Below, one piece after another: positions 49,001 through 63,100 of a DNA stretch of 64,000 bases. The DNA comes from Smittia aterrima. Lineage: Eukaryota; Arthropoda; Insecta; Diptera; Chironomidae. The notes under the pieces were generated by a model that was not told where the DNA came from, did not search any database, and worked only from the letters and a program-made list of their open reading frames with translations. The number at the start of each line of letters is the position of its first letter. Position 1 is the stretch's first letter. Both the position numbers and the translations under genes were made by a program. The stretch covers positions 21,607,537-21,671,536 of the forward strand of contig CP093829.1 of NCBI GenBank assembly GCA_033063855.1, written 5' to 3'.

Positions 49001-52000
49001 TTTGGAAATTTCAAACCCGAAAGCTTCCCATTGAGCATTTTAATTGCTTTGTTATGAAGGCGGAGCTTGAAACTTGAATTTGTTCGAGGTAACTCTAGAT
49101 TTTGATGATGGCAAATTTTCAGCAATTTTTCTGATTAAATTTCTTCTCTCGTATCGACATCGTCTCCCTCAATGAAAAGATCGGAAGCGCAATAGCCGAG
49201 AATGCTCGAAGCGGGTCATAAACTAAAAAGGTTCTTGAACATTTTGACACACTGGCGCCACGTGTCAGTTAGTGCTGATTAAACGATTCTTAAAGCTTTT
49301 GTCCGCTGCTTAATTAATGAGAGAAATTCACTGGGGAAACATCGATTTTCGCTCTCTCTCGCCTTGCGCCAAGGGAAATATCGAGCAGAGGGGTGAAGTT
49401 GTTTCTCGAAGGAATTATATTTTCAAGGTCCAAAGCATTTGCGTGCACTCGCTCGTGATCGTCAATGTAAATGCGAAAGTTGAAATATTGAAATGGAAAT
49501 GAGAAATTAAAATAAAATCAATTGAGAAGTTTGAGTTGAGCTCTTTGGATAAAAAAAGCTTCCCCGACTGTCGACAATTTGTTTTCATTTTCCTTTAATT
49601 ATGCATTAGGTTGGAAAATGATTCTCTCCATCTTCGTCTAATGATTTCTTTTATTGATTAAAAATTCAAATTGTTGACTTGCTTTAGCATTCATGTTTGC
49701 TCATTAAAATTAATGGTGTCCTAGTTGTGAAAACGGGTCTTTCGTTGTGTCGCCTACGCTTCATGAAAACGTGTCGACGTTGCTGCTCCTTCGTCCCCAG
49801 TTCCCATCGAGTGCATTAATTAAAACTCATTAGTCAAAACAAACATGCCGGGTGAGAGAGTTGATAGAGATGTCCGGAAATCAAGCGATTTTTTTCCCCT
49901 CTCACCAATCTCTTCAGGCAGACGATGGAGCAAACAAGTATCATTATAACATTAATTTGTTATCAAATTATTGAAGTTCTGCTGTTGCCGACAACTTTTC
50001 GAACTTCAACAATGTTCAACAATAAAGCAAACTTTCTTTCTTTTCCTTTCAAACATTTCGTTATTTGAGTTTGATGTTCTCGTGGAACCATTTACGACGC
50101 CAGACTGTCGACTTATCGAGCTCAACGATTTCTTTGCTTGCTTCTCGAACTTTCATATTTTTTTCATTAAAACGATTCTCGGGTGAAAGTTTCGCCCCTA
50201 ACTGTAATTACATGAGAGCGATAAAAGTTCTTCGGGACTCCCCAGTCAGAGCTCGCAAGGTGTGCAATTCAATGGAATTGAAAAGTGTCGAATTGTCATG
50301 TATCAATTTACTGTTCGTGAGGTGGAAGGGCGACGATAAAGCGATTCCATTTAGCAGAGGGGACTCTCCACATTCTCGATTCTTATTTTGTTTATTCATC
50401 AATCATCAAATGATTTTGATGGAAGAGACGCACGAGAAAAATACAAACAGCGAGTTTGATGAACGATTCAGCAATAATGCTTTTATGCTCTCGATCTAAT
50501 TTGCTGGCGGTTGGAAAGATCAGTCATTCGAGTGAGGTTTATTTAATAGAAAAGTTATTGTGACACGCTCATAAACTCCATTGCTCGCAACGATGGCTTT
50601 TTGAACTGGCTTTTTCTATTTGTAATCGAACGCTTTGTTTAGTTTCGAGGCGGCGTTTATTTTTGTCATCGTCGTCAATATCGAGCTCTCAAAAGGAGTG
50701 ACGAAGACAATTAACACTTCGGACGGAATTAGACATGAACCGAAAGCATTTTTCACGACGTAAGGTTCTAATTTCAGGAGACCTTTGCTTACTCAGCTTT
50801 ACGCAGTGACCTCGTTTATGGTTTTCCTTTGCTCGAGCCGTAATTTGAACACTTCGACATATCAAATGAGAATGCTTCAACGACTTCAGAAATCGTAAAG
50901 AAAGGAATTGATTGAAAGCGTGTGAGCGACACGACAACTCTTCCCGAACTTAATAACATTCCGACGGAAGATATCGCATGTGAACTTTTGTGCAATTGAG
51001 AGTGAAATCATTCAACTTGACATATCTTAGATACTTTTACCGCCTTCATTGTTCGACTTGACTGAACGAAATTGACGAGCATTGATGATAAGAATAGAGA
51101 ATCCTATTTGAACTTGTTTCAATTGAGGAAAGCAATAAGAACAGAAAAAGCTTCGTCGACTTGGAAACTTTTGGAATAAAGTTTTAAAATAAAGAGCTTT
51201 CACATTCCGTCGCTTCAGAGCTTTCCTCAAAAAGTTCTTCTTCCCTTTTCCACTTAAAACCGAAAAGAGATCATTAAATCTTCTCATGAATCTCCTGCAA
51301 TGATACTTAGCAGTGAATGAAATGTGCTTCGAATGTAAAATTTCATTGAAATGATCCCATTTGAAATCTTTCACCGATGGGCCACAAGCTTCACTTAAAA
51401 AAAGCTTACGTGAATTTTTCTCCTTGAACCCCGAGGGTTTAGTTAAGTCATTTTCGAAATGTCTGAACACTTTTTCCTGCCCCGACAGCAGTGACAAGAC
51501 ACAATTTATGCAGTCAGGAAATTGAAATGTTTCTTTTCCTTGTGACCTAACAATGATTTCAACAAGCGTGTTCGACCTTCGGCCAAGGCTGCGTTCAACG
51601 AGCAAACCGCCACTTCTCAATCTTATCAGGTGCTTGAAATAACTTCTTCCTTTTATTTTCTTATTGCTTCCGAAATATGATCGAGGTTGAAGATTGTAGC
51701 TTATTGGCAAAGCCGTAGCTTATGTGTTCGGCCGGTTGCTCTCGTCTGCCGTTGTTTTATAATTTTTCCACCTCATAAAATATGAAGAGCATTAGACTCG
51801 CAAGACGGCTCACACATGCTTCGACTTAGTTCGCGTTTGTTGTCGATGGAAAATATTTCCGCCTCTCGCTTTTTCGCTTTCAACTTCCTCAGCATGTCGA
51901 GAATTTGTCTCAAGCCCTCCTCTCTCACAAAAACATGACTTCTCCTGTTATCACGACTTGGAGCCACTGAGAATCTTTCATTTCCTTCCTTTTACTGACA

Positions 52001-55000
52001 AAGACATTTCTTCGGCTTCTCTTATCACCGGAGTGGAAAGAAATCGCTTCTTTGCTAAGGCATTCTTGCCTTTTTCTGCGGTATTCACAAGAGAATCAAA
52101 AAAGAAAAGCAGAAAACTCTTGAGCAATTTCCAGAATAAATATGACGAAGAAGGAGCAGAATTGCCTTCAAGACGTAATTTTTCAATTTTATGCTTAAAC
52201 GAGATGAATTTTTCAAGAGAATGTTGACAGCCCTTTTCACGTAATTTAATTAACAAAAACAAAAATAAGGTCTAATGCTGTTCATGTCAACAAGCTGATC
52301 ACAGTAGGCGGTCTCGAACAGCACGAGCGCGATGAGATGAAAGGATCAAAGAATGATTTCTTTTTCATTGTAAACGGAAAGTTAATTTTATTTTTTTGTG
52401 TTGTCGTTGAGAGACCACGAGCATTGATGTCATGCCATGGGCTTGACTCGTCGGCTCCTTGGAGATCAAGACTGATGGATATTAAATTGAAGCGAGTGTA
52501 GAATTTTAATTCGTCACATAAATTTTTTTGCGGCTCGTGCATGATTCAGCTTCGCTTGAGCTATTTTAACAATTTTCCACAATAAAAAATAAAATCAATC
52601 CTCCCGTTTACGTTATAAAACATTTCGGAATGTCAGGGAAAATATATTTTTCTGCTTATCCCTTCTTTATTTATCAGTGTTTGAGGCGCCGTGGGAAAGC
52701 TCGCTGTGCTGTGCGACATATGAGCCGTAAATCGAGATTCCTTCTCGCTCAGTTTCATTTAGAAAAAAAAGCAGCGTCGTAAAGATCGCTAACAATAGCG
52801 CTAAATTAATTCGATTATTATCATCGTCGCTTGTGCTCAGTCACAATGTGACAAATCACAAACGCCTTGTTCTCGCTCATTCGCCTTCAACTCAACTCTC
52901 CCATCACGGTCGCCTCGAGGAGAATCATTTTCCCATGTCAAATATTCATTAATCAAAATGAAAAATGTTTACAGTGTTAAGAAAGGAGAGGAAAATATAA
53001 AACATCAGTTCCATACAAGCTTCGGTAGACTTTTTCACTTTTCATGTTCGCTTGATGGCGGTTTACTGTCGTACGTTGATGACGAAGCTTTTCTCCTAAA
53101 AAGCTTAACGGAACGAGAGAGCTTTCATTAGACTACAGTGACATTAACCCGGCGAGAAAAGTGTTTCCAGTTTTTCGAGTATGAATGACAAGAAGGGCAA
53201 AAGCCCGATAAACTTACACAGCAACAACAAGTCGATCATATGACTACGAGCAACTACGACAGCGCGGCGCGTTCCGCTCTCAACGACACACAGTCAAAGT
53301 CGGTATGGCATGAAAGGGCCAATTTGTTCGTTGAGTTATGCTTTTCCGATACACGTTCTGTTGTTTCGTTGGTCTTTGAGGCAATCAAATGAGGAGAGAG
53401 CACGAATTGAAAACATTTTACACAACGAATTATTGATTATCGAAGGAAAACGAAAGAAACGTTCTCTTTGTTCGAGCTTCAAAGCGTTTTCCTTCAATTT
53501 TAAGTGGAAAGAATCACCGAAGTCTAAGAAATTTATGAGAAGCCATTTCTACACCTTCAAATGTTCTTTTGATGAGAAACGTTTTCATTTTCACTCTCGC
53601 GATGATGCACGACTTCTCATGACAGAAGATTGAATGAGGAACGAAACGAGAAGTGTCGGGCTCCTTCCAATCAAAGCTCACACGCCATAAATAATATTTT
53701 GCGGTTCACGGTTGGATTGATGAGGCGAAGATGAAATTATGCGAAGCCGTTTTCCGCTCAATTAAATAATCTTGGCAGATAAAGCAAAAAAATAATTCGT
53801 TTCATGATGAATCAGACAAAGAGGTGAAGGATCTGAGAATAGGATGATCGGAATTTAATGAAGGAGAAATTAGTGTTGAACAAGGGAAAATTAATCACAG
53901 AATAGGTTTTGCGATTATAATTTCATGAAAGCTCACGGAACTTCGCGTAGCTAGCAATTTGGTCGATTGAAGAGAGATCTCTCATCTCACATTCCCCTCC
54001 ATCAATTAACATAATTTATTCAATTTACTTCCACATTAATTAGCTTTCTTTGTTACTGGGATGGAACAAAGGTTTGAAACTTTTTATTTTTCTACGACAA
54101 ACACAAAAGCTCGCCCGCTATTTTTCATTGTCGGGGATGGCAACGTTTCGTTTCTCTCACTCTTGAATACTTTACATAATCAGAAATTCATGAGCTCGTC
54201 GGTCTTTTTCGATGTTGTCTCCTGATGGTATCTGCCCGACAAAAAAATGGGATTGTTGTCAATTACTAAAGAACCCAACTTGTAGCAGAAGCTTTTCTAT
54301 CTCATCCCATGCATTACATAATTAAAATATTCTGCTCCGGAGCACGGGAAGAAATAAAGTTAATAAGTCAATTTATTCCCTTTAAGCTCGGTCGTCGTTC
54401 TACATTCGAAAAGGAGCAAAGCGACGACGGGGAAATCGATAGCACGAGAAGTTTTATGTGTTCGGTCTCGGCGAGTCTCAGCGGAGCGATAAGTGTGCAA
54501 GCCAAAAAAAGAGGAAGAATTTATTCATAACGTCGAACATGATTTCATCTCAAATGCCGGAGGAAAAGACGAAACTGATGCGGAAAGTAGCTCGAACCGT
54601 CGCTGTGCGATGGAATTTAATGACTTTTAATGAAATGAAGATTATTCTAAGCAGGTTCATCATGCACCACACCTTATTCCTTTTCCGCCTTCCCCAACAA
54701 CATCGAACGTATGAGCAAGTGAATGTAACGTAATATCTTCCTCCCGAAAATAAGCACGAGAGACAAATCAATACTTTTCGTTGCTTTTTTTTTCGCCGCT
54801 GCTTTCATTCATGGTGGAAGTTTTTATTGTTTGCCCTCTTCGTTTCTTTATTATTCAAAATGTTTAAGGAAAAAAGTTTACCGCTTGCACTTTAGTGCCA
54901 GAAAGCTCCGCGCGAACTTCGTAAGTCCTTCCTACTCTTCATAATAAGTTTTATCGCTCAACAATAAATCACAATTTAATAAATTACAATCGAGATCACA

Positions 55001-57830
55001 GTTTGTTCGCGAAGCAAGATAGAGAGAAGAGAGAGAGAGAGGATAGCAGCATTGCGGGAGTGCAGCGGGTGTAAAATTAGAATTGCTAAAACTTATATTT
55101 TGTTTCAGCCATTTTCACGGCTGTGCCATTGAAACCTTCTTCGCTTCTTCTCTCAGTTTATTTTAACGATTTTTCTTTGGCGTTTTTCATAGAAAAGCTG
55201 CGAGTGTGCGGAACAGAGAGAGTATCGCTACTTTGCGAGCTGTTTGCACGAAAGAAAAATGTTGATTTTCATTAATACTCGCGCGACAGCGGCACTAAAG
55301 ATTTCGACACTTTGCTGATGACGACGAGGGAAAGTAAATTTCGCTTCTTTCGTTCTCAGGCTGTTTATCATCGTTTGGCAAATTAGCTTAATGTTATTTA
55401 TAGATGGTCTCAAAAGACTTTTATTGCTCGTAAGCTAAAATGCATTCGAATGAGTCGTCGATGAGATGAAGAAACTTTTAGTTGACATAGTTTTCAAAAC
55501 AAGCAATTAAACCAGACACTCTCTCGTTCGCAATATTTTCATTCCACACACTCGGGAACTGTTTTCTCTTTTACAGTGTTTGTGGTTTTCCCGCGAATTT
55601 TCTCGCGTCGTCAAACCATAAAATGTCGTTAAACTTCCGCGCGAAGTTGGGACTTTGGGACGACTTCTGTGCGATAAAAAAAGAAGTTGAGTGGGACACA
55701 ACTCTCGTGTGTTGTTATTTCTTTTACAAACAATTCCCGCTCCTCCCAATTTGGGTCAGTGTCAGAAGCGAAATTATAAATAAATTTCATTAGTCAACGA
55801 GCAATAGAGAGTGAGAAAGAGAGACACCACATCATAAGCAAAGAATTTTTATATGCAGTATGAAACAAGGCGTGCACATGGTGCTTAATTAGATTTTAAA
55901 GTTTTGCTTTCTCGATGGGACTGCGAAGTTTTCATTGTTTATTTGTTGAATTAAAAGTTTTCAAATTGTTCTGTTGCGGATGCCAGAACGAACCCGGCAG
56001 ACGAAATGAGAGTTCACAAGAGATAAAAATAATCCCGGCGCCGATTTATTTCTCCTCCCGAAATCGTCGCTTTTTTGGATCTTCCCACTTCCACGAATAT
56101 TTCAAGCGACCACAGCGTCCGCTCACACATGAAGAGAAGTTTAGTATCTAAATGTGCTGGCTTAACGTCTCATTAGCGATACTGTCGAAACAAAGATCTC
56201 CCAAATCCCGCCTCATGAACTCTCACACACGTTCGACCCAATTGCAAGAGGAGACGAAATCACGTCCATTCTTCTCGTAAATTAATTAAAACTTAATTAA
56301 TACGTAATTACGTACTATTTATATTTTTACGATTTGATTTATGATTCGCCACGCTCATCGACGCAAATTAAAGCTCTTGCAGAGCTTTTTAATTCCTTTC
56401 GCTCACTTAAATCCGAGAATTTTCCAGCTGAGCACATGACGAATGGTTTCGACTGCAGGCCAAAGGAAAATATAAATTTTTAATAGCAAATTCTTCTTTT
56501 TATTTCGAACAAAGGGAGAACAGAGTCGTAGAAGAGAAAATAAAATAGACTCGAGCTGCTGACCCAACTCAAACAATAGTACTCTTCACTCTGACACTGC
56601 GGAAGCTTGTGAAAACGTGAAATACCTGCCGGATTTATTTCTCTGAGTCTTTCATTAAAAATTATTCTACTGCAAAAGCATATTCTCCATTTTAATAAAC
56701 TAACAAAGCGAGATTTCGTTTTCCCATTCATGCTGCTGAGGATAAAAGGTTTCTCATTTACTTACGATTACTTTCTTCCTGGAGAAAAGCGTTTGTGGGA
56801 AATTATGTAAGTTTTCCTGTTCTCGCTGGCGCTCTCATTCGCTTTTCCTTTGTTCTGATCACGGTCGGGATTGCAGAAGTTGTACAAAAAAAAAAGTTTT
56901 GTCTTTTCGCCTGGAGGATGATGATTTCTTTTCCTTAGAACTTTAAATTTTAAATTCGCGTCGAAAAGCCACGAGAATTGAAACTCAAATAAATCACGAG
57001 ATTTTCCTCGTCTGAATATTTTTTTTTCTCGGTCGCCTGACTAAATATTTTTTCAAATCGGATTGCGCTTTTTCTTTATTTGGCTTCAACAAATTAATCA
57101 CAATTTTTCAGTTCAACACTTCAGCTCGCATGTTCGTCAGACTAATTAGAAGGTTCTTTACTTTCTGATATTGCGAAACACCAGAAAACTCTTAAGCCAT
57201 GAAAATTATTTTCACACATCGAGAAACGTCGTCTCCCCTTCTCGTGCCAAAATCTATCATCCAACTGAAGACGCAGATCGGGAAATTCACAGTTAGCCGA
57301 TAAATGAGATGCACTAGAAGAGCGAAGAGTTTTCCAACGAGAGCTTTCCAAAAGGATTTCCCGATCGTCATTTGTTTGGAAGAATCTCACAGGTGTCGTC
57401 TGAGTAAATGTAAAGAAGTTTGATTTAAGGTGAGAAAGAGAGTGGAATGGCTGAAGAAAATTTATTAATAATTAAAACATCAAAGAAAATTGAAAGAAAA
57501 TGAAGAAAACTCATTTATAATTTATCTTTTCTTTCAGAGATGGGAGTACATTCGATTTTGTTTCAGTTGAAATATATTAGAGATATCTCGTTAGCCGCGC
57601 ATATTTCCAAAGCCAAACATGTATTCTCTCTGACAACAAGACACAAAATAACCGCGAGCTATGTTCGTGATAATTATGCTTGAAGGTAAACATAAACATG
57701 ATTGTTTAGTCAGCAACAAGCGCCTGAGCAATAAATTGAATTAGCTAAGTGAAACGTGCCTTTAATGCTGTGGAAATAATTGGAAATGTGTTGACTTAGA
57801 TGCTCTCCTCTATTACGTTGTGAGCATAAA
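46090..57830. other. 11.7 kb block without a supported gene
   Basis: Lies between the 5' end of channel copy B (minus) and the 5' end of the XK-related gene (plus), so both upstream regulatory regions are here. The longest frames (51027-51710 minus, 50065-50499 plus, 46835-47197 plus) lack recognisable domains, and the first has no early ATG. I found no spliced gene, tRNA or known miRNA. The DNA is AT-rich with frequent purine tracts. Large size in an otherwise compact region suggests cis-regulatory content or undetected non-coding transcripts. Confidence 0.45.
55021..55042 (+). repeat. GA-rich microsatellite
   Basis: AGAGAGAAGAGAGAGAGAGAG run in the gene-free block. Confidence 0.7.
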
Positions 57831-59112
57831 ATGGTTGAGTCGACTGAGATGAAAATCATCAATGAAGGAACATCTGCGAAAATATTGAACGCAGTGATGA
57901 ACGCAGCGATGTCTGAGCACATCGAGTTGAGAGTCTCAAGATGGGATATCGTCTCAAATATTATCTCAATCGTCTTTCGATTGTTTGCGGTTCTTTTCAA
58001 TCTCAATTTGGCTTACGAGTACTACAGCAAAGGAGAGATTTTCTTCTTTCGAATGACACTTTGCTTTATTTTCATTCCGGCACTCATCTCAATGATACTT
58101 TCGATAACTTTGTAAGTGAACAAGAAAGAAATCTGTTGATCGAGTTAATGGAAGTTTCAATTATTTCAGACACTACGAAGATTCAAAGGCTGAAGTCGGG
58201 AGAAAGAAAAAAGGATTTTGCAATCTTTTCTTCTTTGTTGTCATCTTTCCTTACACTTTGAGGTAAAACAAAAAAATATTTCAAACAAAACAAAATATTC
58301 TCAAATATAATTTTAGATTTCTTCAGTCGCTGATTTACCAAATAAAGAGTTTGCGCGCAGAAAAGAACAAAGACTTCGAGAGACAAAGACATTACTACAA
58401 GTTGATGGTAATGGAGGAAAGTGACGTCGCGTTAATTCGAATTATCGAATGTTTTCTCGACGCGTGTCCACATAAAATCCTTCACATGACAGCGATTCTC
58501 CAATCAGGGCTTCATCCGACAATCGCACAAATATTATCCTTGAGTTCAGCCTTCACTGGCTTCGCTTGGAGCTTAACTGCTTACTCGCGATGCATTCGAC
58601 TCGCACAGCCGGACAAACGACAGTTGAGCTTCGCGGGAATTACTGCGCAATGCGTTTGGCACTTCTGCGTAACTCTTTCGCGCGTGCTGTCGATTGTCCT
58701 TCTCGCTTCATTATTCCCCACGTACGCAATCATTGGCATTGCGTCTCATGCATTTACCATGACGCTTTGGATTTTTCTGCTTGATCGATCTCCATTTTGC
58801 TCCTACACGATGTTCCACAGCTTTGGCTTCTCCATGATTTTCGGTGCTGTCTTCATATTCACTTACATTTTACCGAAAGAAGCTAAAAACACATTCTCGC
58901 GATACTTTTTCTATTACAGTTTCACTGAAGTTCAGAACTTGATCGCGATTGCAATGTTCGTTCAATATTCGACTCGAGATGTTCTTCTCGTTTACACACT
59001 CAGCGCTCTTCCAATCATTTCCTTTATTATCGGCATCACTGCCATGATCGTTTACTACAAATATCTTCATCCGAATATTCTAAGCCGACGTGATCTGTTG
59101 ACAGAATTATGA
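57831..59112 (+). CDS. XK-related (XKR) family membrane protein
   Basis: Three exons, 57831-58111, 58170-58262 and 58317-59112, give 389 residues. About eight to ten hydrophobic segments are visible, starting with WDIVSNIISIVFRLFAVLFN. The key block IRIIECFLDACPHKILHMTA followed by SLSSAFTGFAWSLTAYSRC matches the conserved XKR signature (LLR-x-x-E-x-FLE-x-xPQ-x-x-LQ, then S-x-x-S-x-x-x-A-W). XKR proteins are multi-pass membrane proteins; some vertebrate members scramble phospholipids and expose phosphatidylserine after caspase cleavage. No clear caspase site is seen here, and scrambling activity is inference. The sequence is diverged, with Cys and His in place of the usual Pro-Gln surroundings. 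The first ATG gives a cytosolic N-terminus of about 40 residues; an upstream coding exon cannot be excluded. Confidence 0.72.
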
Positions 59113-59208
59113 AAATGAATTTGCCACTAAATATTTAATTTTAAGAAAGAAAATGAACAAATCGTCGTCCAGTGGAATCTTTTGACTGAATCTGAAAAAA
59201 TTGAAGAA

Positions 59209-59214
59209 AATAAA
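59209..59214 (+). terminator. Poly(A) signal of the XKR gene
   Basis: AATAAA 97 bases after the TGA at 59110-59112. Confidence 0.55.
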
Positions 59215-59959
59215 ATGACAAGAAATATTTTTTAGAATGTTTATTGGGATATTTTTCTTAAAATCTCTCTCATTCTCAATCTGTCGATCTTATAAAATCA
59301 AATCGTGATAAGTTAATTCCATCAAGAGCCAATCAGAATCTCAATCCATGATTTTTTTTTGTTTGTTTAGAAATTACGCAAATTCATGAACTTCTTAAGT
59401 TTTGTATCTCGACTGAACTAGATTTTTTTTAGATTGTTTACGATGCAATAATACTTTTTTCAAATGCCTCACTTGGAATGGAGCGATTTGTATTGAAATG
59501 ATTTTTATTTTTCTCCATAATTTAAATTCTGAGCTTACAAAAACTAAGTTTGTTGGATGAAAAGAAAAATATTTTATAAAAATACATTAATAAAAGTTAC
59601 TTAGCAGCTAAACTGTAATCAAATCGTAATGTAAGATTAGTGACTAGATTATAAATCCTTAATTGATTTGCCGTTCTTAATTCGACTTCATCGCGGGCAT
59701 TTACCTTTTGAAAATTGAGTTTTCTCTCGTTTTTTGGAAGATATGAATACAAAAATATTTCTCCGTCCAATGAAGCATCTCGAGAACTCTCGAGACGTCT
59801 CACTGTACGCGCTAACGCGTCGTTACACTCAAACGATTATAAAATTGACGTGAATAGTTTCTCGCATTCCGATAAATCGCTACAAAGCCAGGTACAAATA
59901 AAACAGAAAACAGTTTTGCTCATCTTTGCCGATTTTTGTTGTGTGTTTGCAGATTTAAT

Positions 59960-59965
59960 TTTATT
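59960..59965 (-). terminator. Probable poly(A) signal of the RasGEF1 gene
   Basis: AATAAA on the minus strand about 165 bases beyond the TAA at 60129-60131. Confidence 0.45.
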
Positions 59966-60128
59966 TTGAAATGAACACGCGAAGGCGAGGCGCGTCAAAC
60001 TGTGAGAAATTTCATGCGCAAAATAAATAAAAAGTTCTTTCTCGTAGAAAACATTGACTCATAGCAAAACATTCAATCACATTTAAATACTTGTTTATGT
60101 CATCTTAGGTCAGCTTGATGTTGTTTGT

Positions 60129-63100
60129 TTACTTTTGATATCCATTCTTAAGGAATTTGTAATGATCTTTCTCGTGTTGGTTGTCGGGCGGCTCACATTC
60201 AAATGATGCCAGCGCCAAAGTATTCTCATTGAGAATGCTCGTCGTTTGTAGATAGTTGATGAGTTTCTCGTTCTTTTCGAATGGACATGTGACCTGTTTC
60301 CAAGCGATAAATTCTGTCACTTGCTTTGCGAGCTGCCAGAATTTCTCAAAGTTGATGTGACCGTTTGGCAGCCTGAAAACGAAATCGAGACGTGAGTCAA
60401 TCTCAAACCTAAAGTGCAAAGTGTCAATCTTACTTATTTGAGCATCCTTCGTTTAAAAAGTAAAGATCTTTGACGAGAAGAGAGAAGAATGGAATAACGA
60501 TTCGTTCTCGTTCGTCAGTTGCGCCTGCTGAACGCCACATCGCAGCTTTCAATGTTGAGCGATAACTGCTGAAGTTACTCGATGAGTCCATTTGATGTTC
60601 GAGGATTGAAAATTTGGCAGATTGGATTTTCGCCCACTGAAAGTAAATCGAGAGGAAATAAATCAATAAATCTTCGTCAGACAGAAACACTTTGAACTTA
60701 CAGTCTTCTTTAGGCGGGAAATCGGTGACATGTTAAGCCCAGCGATGATTGCCATCAAACTGTTAAAGTTTCCGATGTTGAACGACTCACGTGCCGTTTC
60801 AATCCAAAACTCGATTAATCTCGCTCGCTGTTTCTTCTTCGGGTGCTGTGAGATAGAAATATTCGAATAAAATTTATGTTCCATGTCAAAGTTCGTCGCT
60901 TCTTACCTTGATGACATCTGTCGCGACAAGATAACTGAGTCGATTAAACCACGCCACATAAGATTCGAGATTTCTCGTCTTCTTGAGATCCTTGAACGAT
61001 GTCTCAATCGACGGATGTTCTTTGGTGAATGCTTGAACAAACTCTTCGGGTCCAATGTGCGAGAGTCTCTCGAGCTCGATATGTGTGAGCTGATGAGCGA
61101 GAAGCAACGGCGATGAACACGTTTCGGAGATGTCTGTCTGATGTGTAAGCGTTGACACGACTGAAGAGCCGTTCGACGAGCTACTTTTATGGCTGTGATT
61201 TGAATGCACGGAGATTTGCTGCTGTAATCCATTTGGCTTCTCACTCGAATCCGATTCGTCGATGCCATTCTGTTGATTCAACCTCTCCATGTACTCTTCA
61301 TAATTCTCAAGTGACTGAAGTTTCGACAAGAGATTCTGAAGCAATTGAGAGACATCGGTGCGAAGGCTTGGATTAATTTGAATCGAGAGTTGAGTGATGT
61401 CACGAAGTTGAGTCATCAACCTCTCGTCACGGAAATCGTAGGGAAATGTGTCAACCCACTCAGCCAACAATTGGATCAAATATTGAGTGAATCGTCCTAG
61501 CTTTGGATTGTTCTGGGCGAGTTTCTGCTGAATGAACGACTTTAGATTCTGCTGCTGCTGCGAGAGTTCCCATATCTTCGATAGCAGTTGATACGGTTTA
61601 ACAAACAGTCGAGAGCTCAGCAAGAAAGCAAAGATGTACGAACGGTCGGGGTAATATTCATTGGTGGGGACCATGTGTTGTATCAGCGCTTCCAATGAAG
61701 CAGACAGTAAATTCCCATCGCGATAGATTAACGTCTGTGATTAAAGTTTGCCATTTAAAAATATATTTTGATTACTCTTGACATTAAACTTACATTTTCA
61801 TCAGAGTCAAAATCTTTCACGCTCGATTCGGACGCTGATGAGATCACCTGATGACCAGAGACTGTTTGCGGAAGGCCCTGGAAAAGAAAAGAAATTAATT
61901 GATTATCGTGTCTCGTGCTGTTTAGTGTAGGTTGACTTACTCGTCGACTGGAGATGTCTTTAGGACTTTGATCTGACGCCACTGTGCCGAAGATTGTGGG
62001 CTGTAATTAAACAAGAAGAGATTGTTTATTAATCTTACTCATAAACGGAGCAGATTGAAGACGACTTTGAGTCATAAAACATTTCGCAAGACACGCAAAA
62101 TTTTAATGCGTGAATGAAAAATTTCCCTCGGGTGAGTTTTCATTAGGGAAACTCGTCATTTTTCTCATTTCGCTCTTTGTTATTCCGTTGTGTATATGTT
62201 TAATTGATATGATCGTCGTCGTCGGAGTCTGTTTCATGTTTCACACGAGCCCATCATAAAACGATGAGAATGTGCCGAGCGTCACGATGAAAAATCTTCA
62301 AACGCCCCAACAATGCGACATTGAAAAAGAGGAAAATTAATTTCAACACATAACGCGATCCATTTGTAAAAGTTTTCCCAGTCACGAGACATTTAACGCA
62401 TATGCGAGGAAATTCTCCATTAAACGAAACGAACGGAGTTCCATGAATTTTTCTCGCTGCAGTGAAATCGCCGCCGTTTAAGAAAAACAAGCGTTTCAAG
62501 TTTCTCCTTCGACGTCAAGTCTTGGATCGTGTTCTTGAGAAGCAATAACGGCAAATCCGAAAATAGAAAATCCATTAAAATTCTTTGTTTTCTTTTCGTG
62601 AATAATTTTTCAAATGGAAAACGCTATCATCGTCAAATTTCACCGCATGAAAGGTCCCAGAGAGCTTAGCTAGGCCTCGCGAGGTTGAGAAATGTTAATT
62701 GATTCTCTGTTTTCATATTTTCATGACAGATGATAATTTACCAAATGATGTTGTGGCTTCAATTTCACGAAGGTCTGCTCGCTAGAATTGCTTTTGATTC
62801 GACAACGTTGGAAGTCCACTTCGTCGATGGACACCGTTGAGTTATTCGCTGTCTTTCCATTTAATGAACTCGACGTGGTAATCGATGATTGAGTCGTTGT
62901 CGATGGAATTGCGTATTCATCGTCATTTACAGTCGTCGATGTGAGACTGTAGTCGTGATGTCCAGAATCGCAACTCAAACTCTGGTTCAACTTTGTTGAA
63001 GCATCAACGGCCGAGTTCGCGTGACCATGGTGATTTATTAGATACGACTGGATGTTATCGTAAAGGTTCATGTCACTATTGCTTATGTTGACTGACAAAT

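Larger units (their letters stand above)
59113..60128. other. Intergenic interval between convergent XKR and RasGEF1 genes
   Basis: Holds both 3' UTRs and no supported coding frame. A short palindromic cluster, TCTCGAGA-x3-CTCGAGA, followed by ACGCG pairs, sits near 59787-59822. Confidence 0.5.

Noticed and set aside
51027..51710. 227-codon open frame on the minus strand in the gene-free block
   Set aside because: It starts with TTG, has no ATG until well inside, is rich in Arg/Lys/Phe/Ser as expected from AT-rich random sequence, and shows no domain or splice partner.
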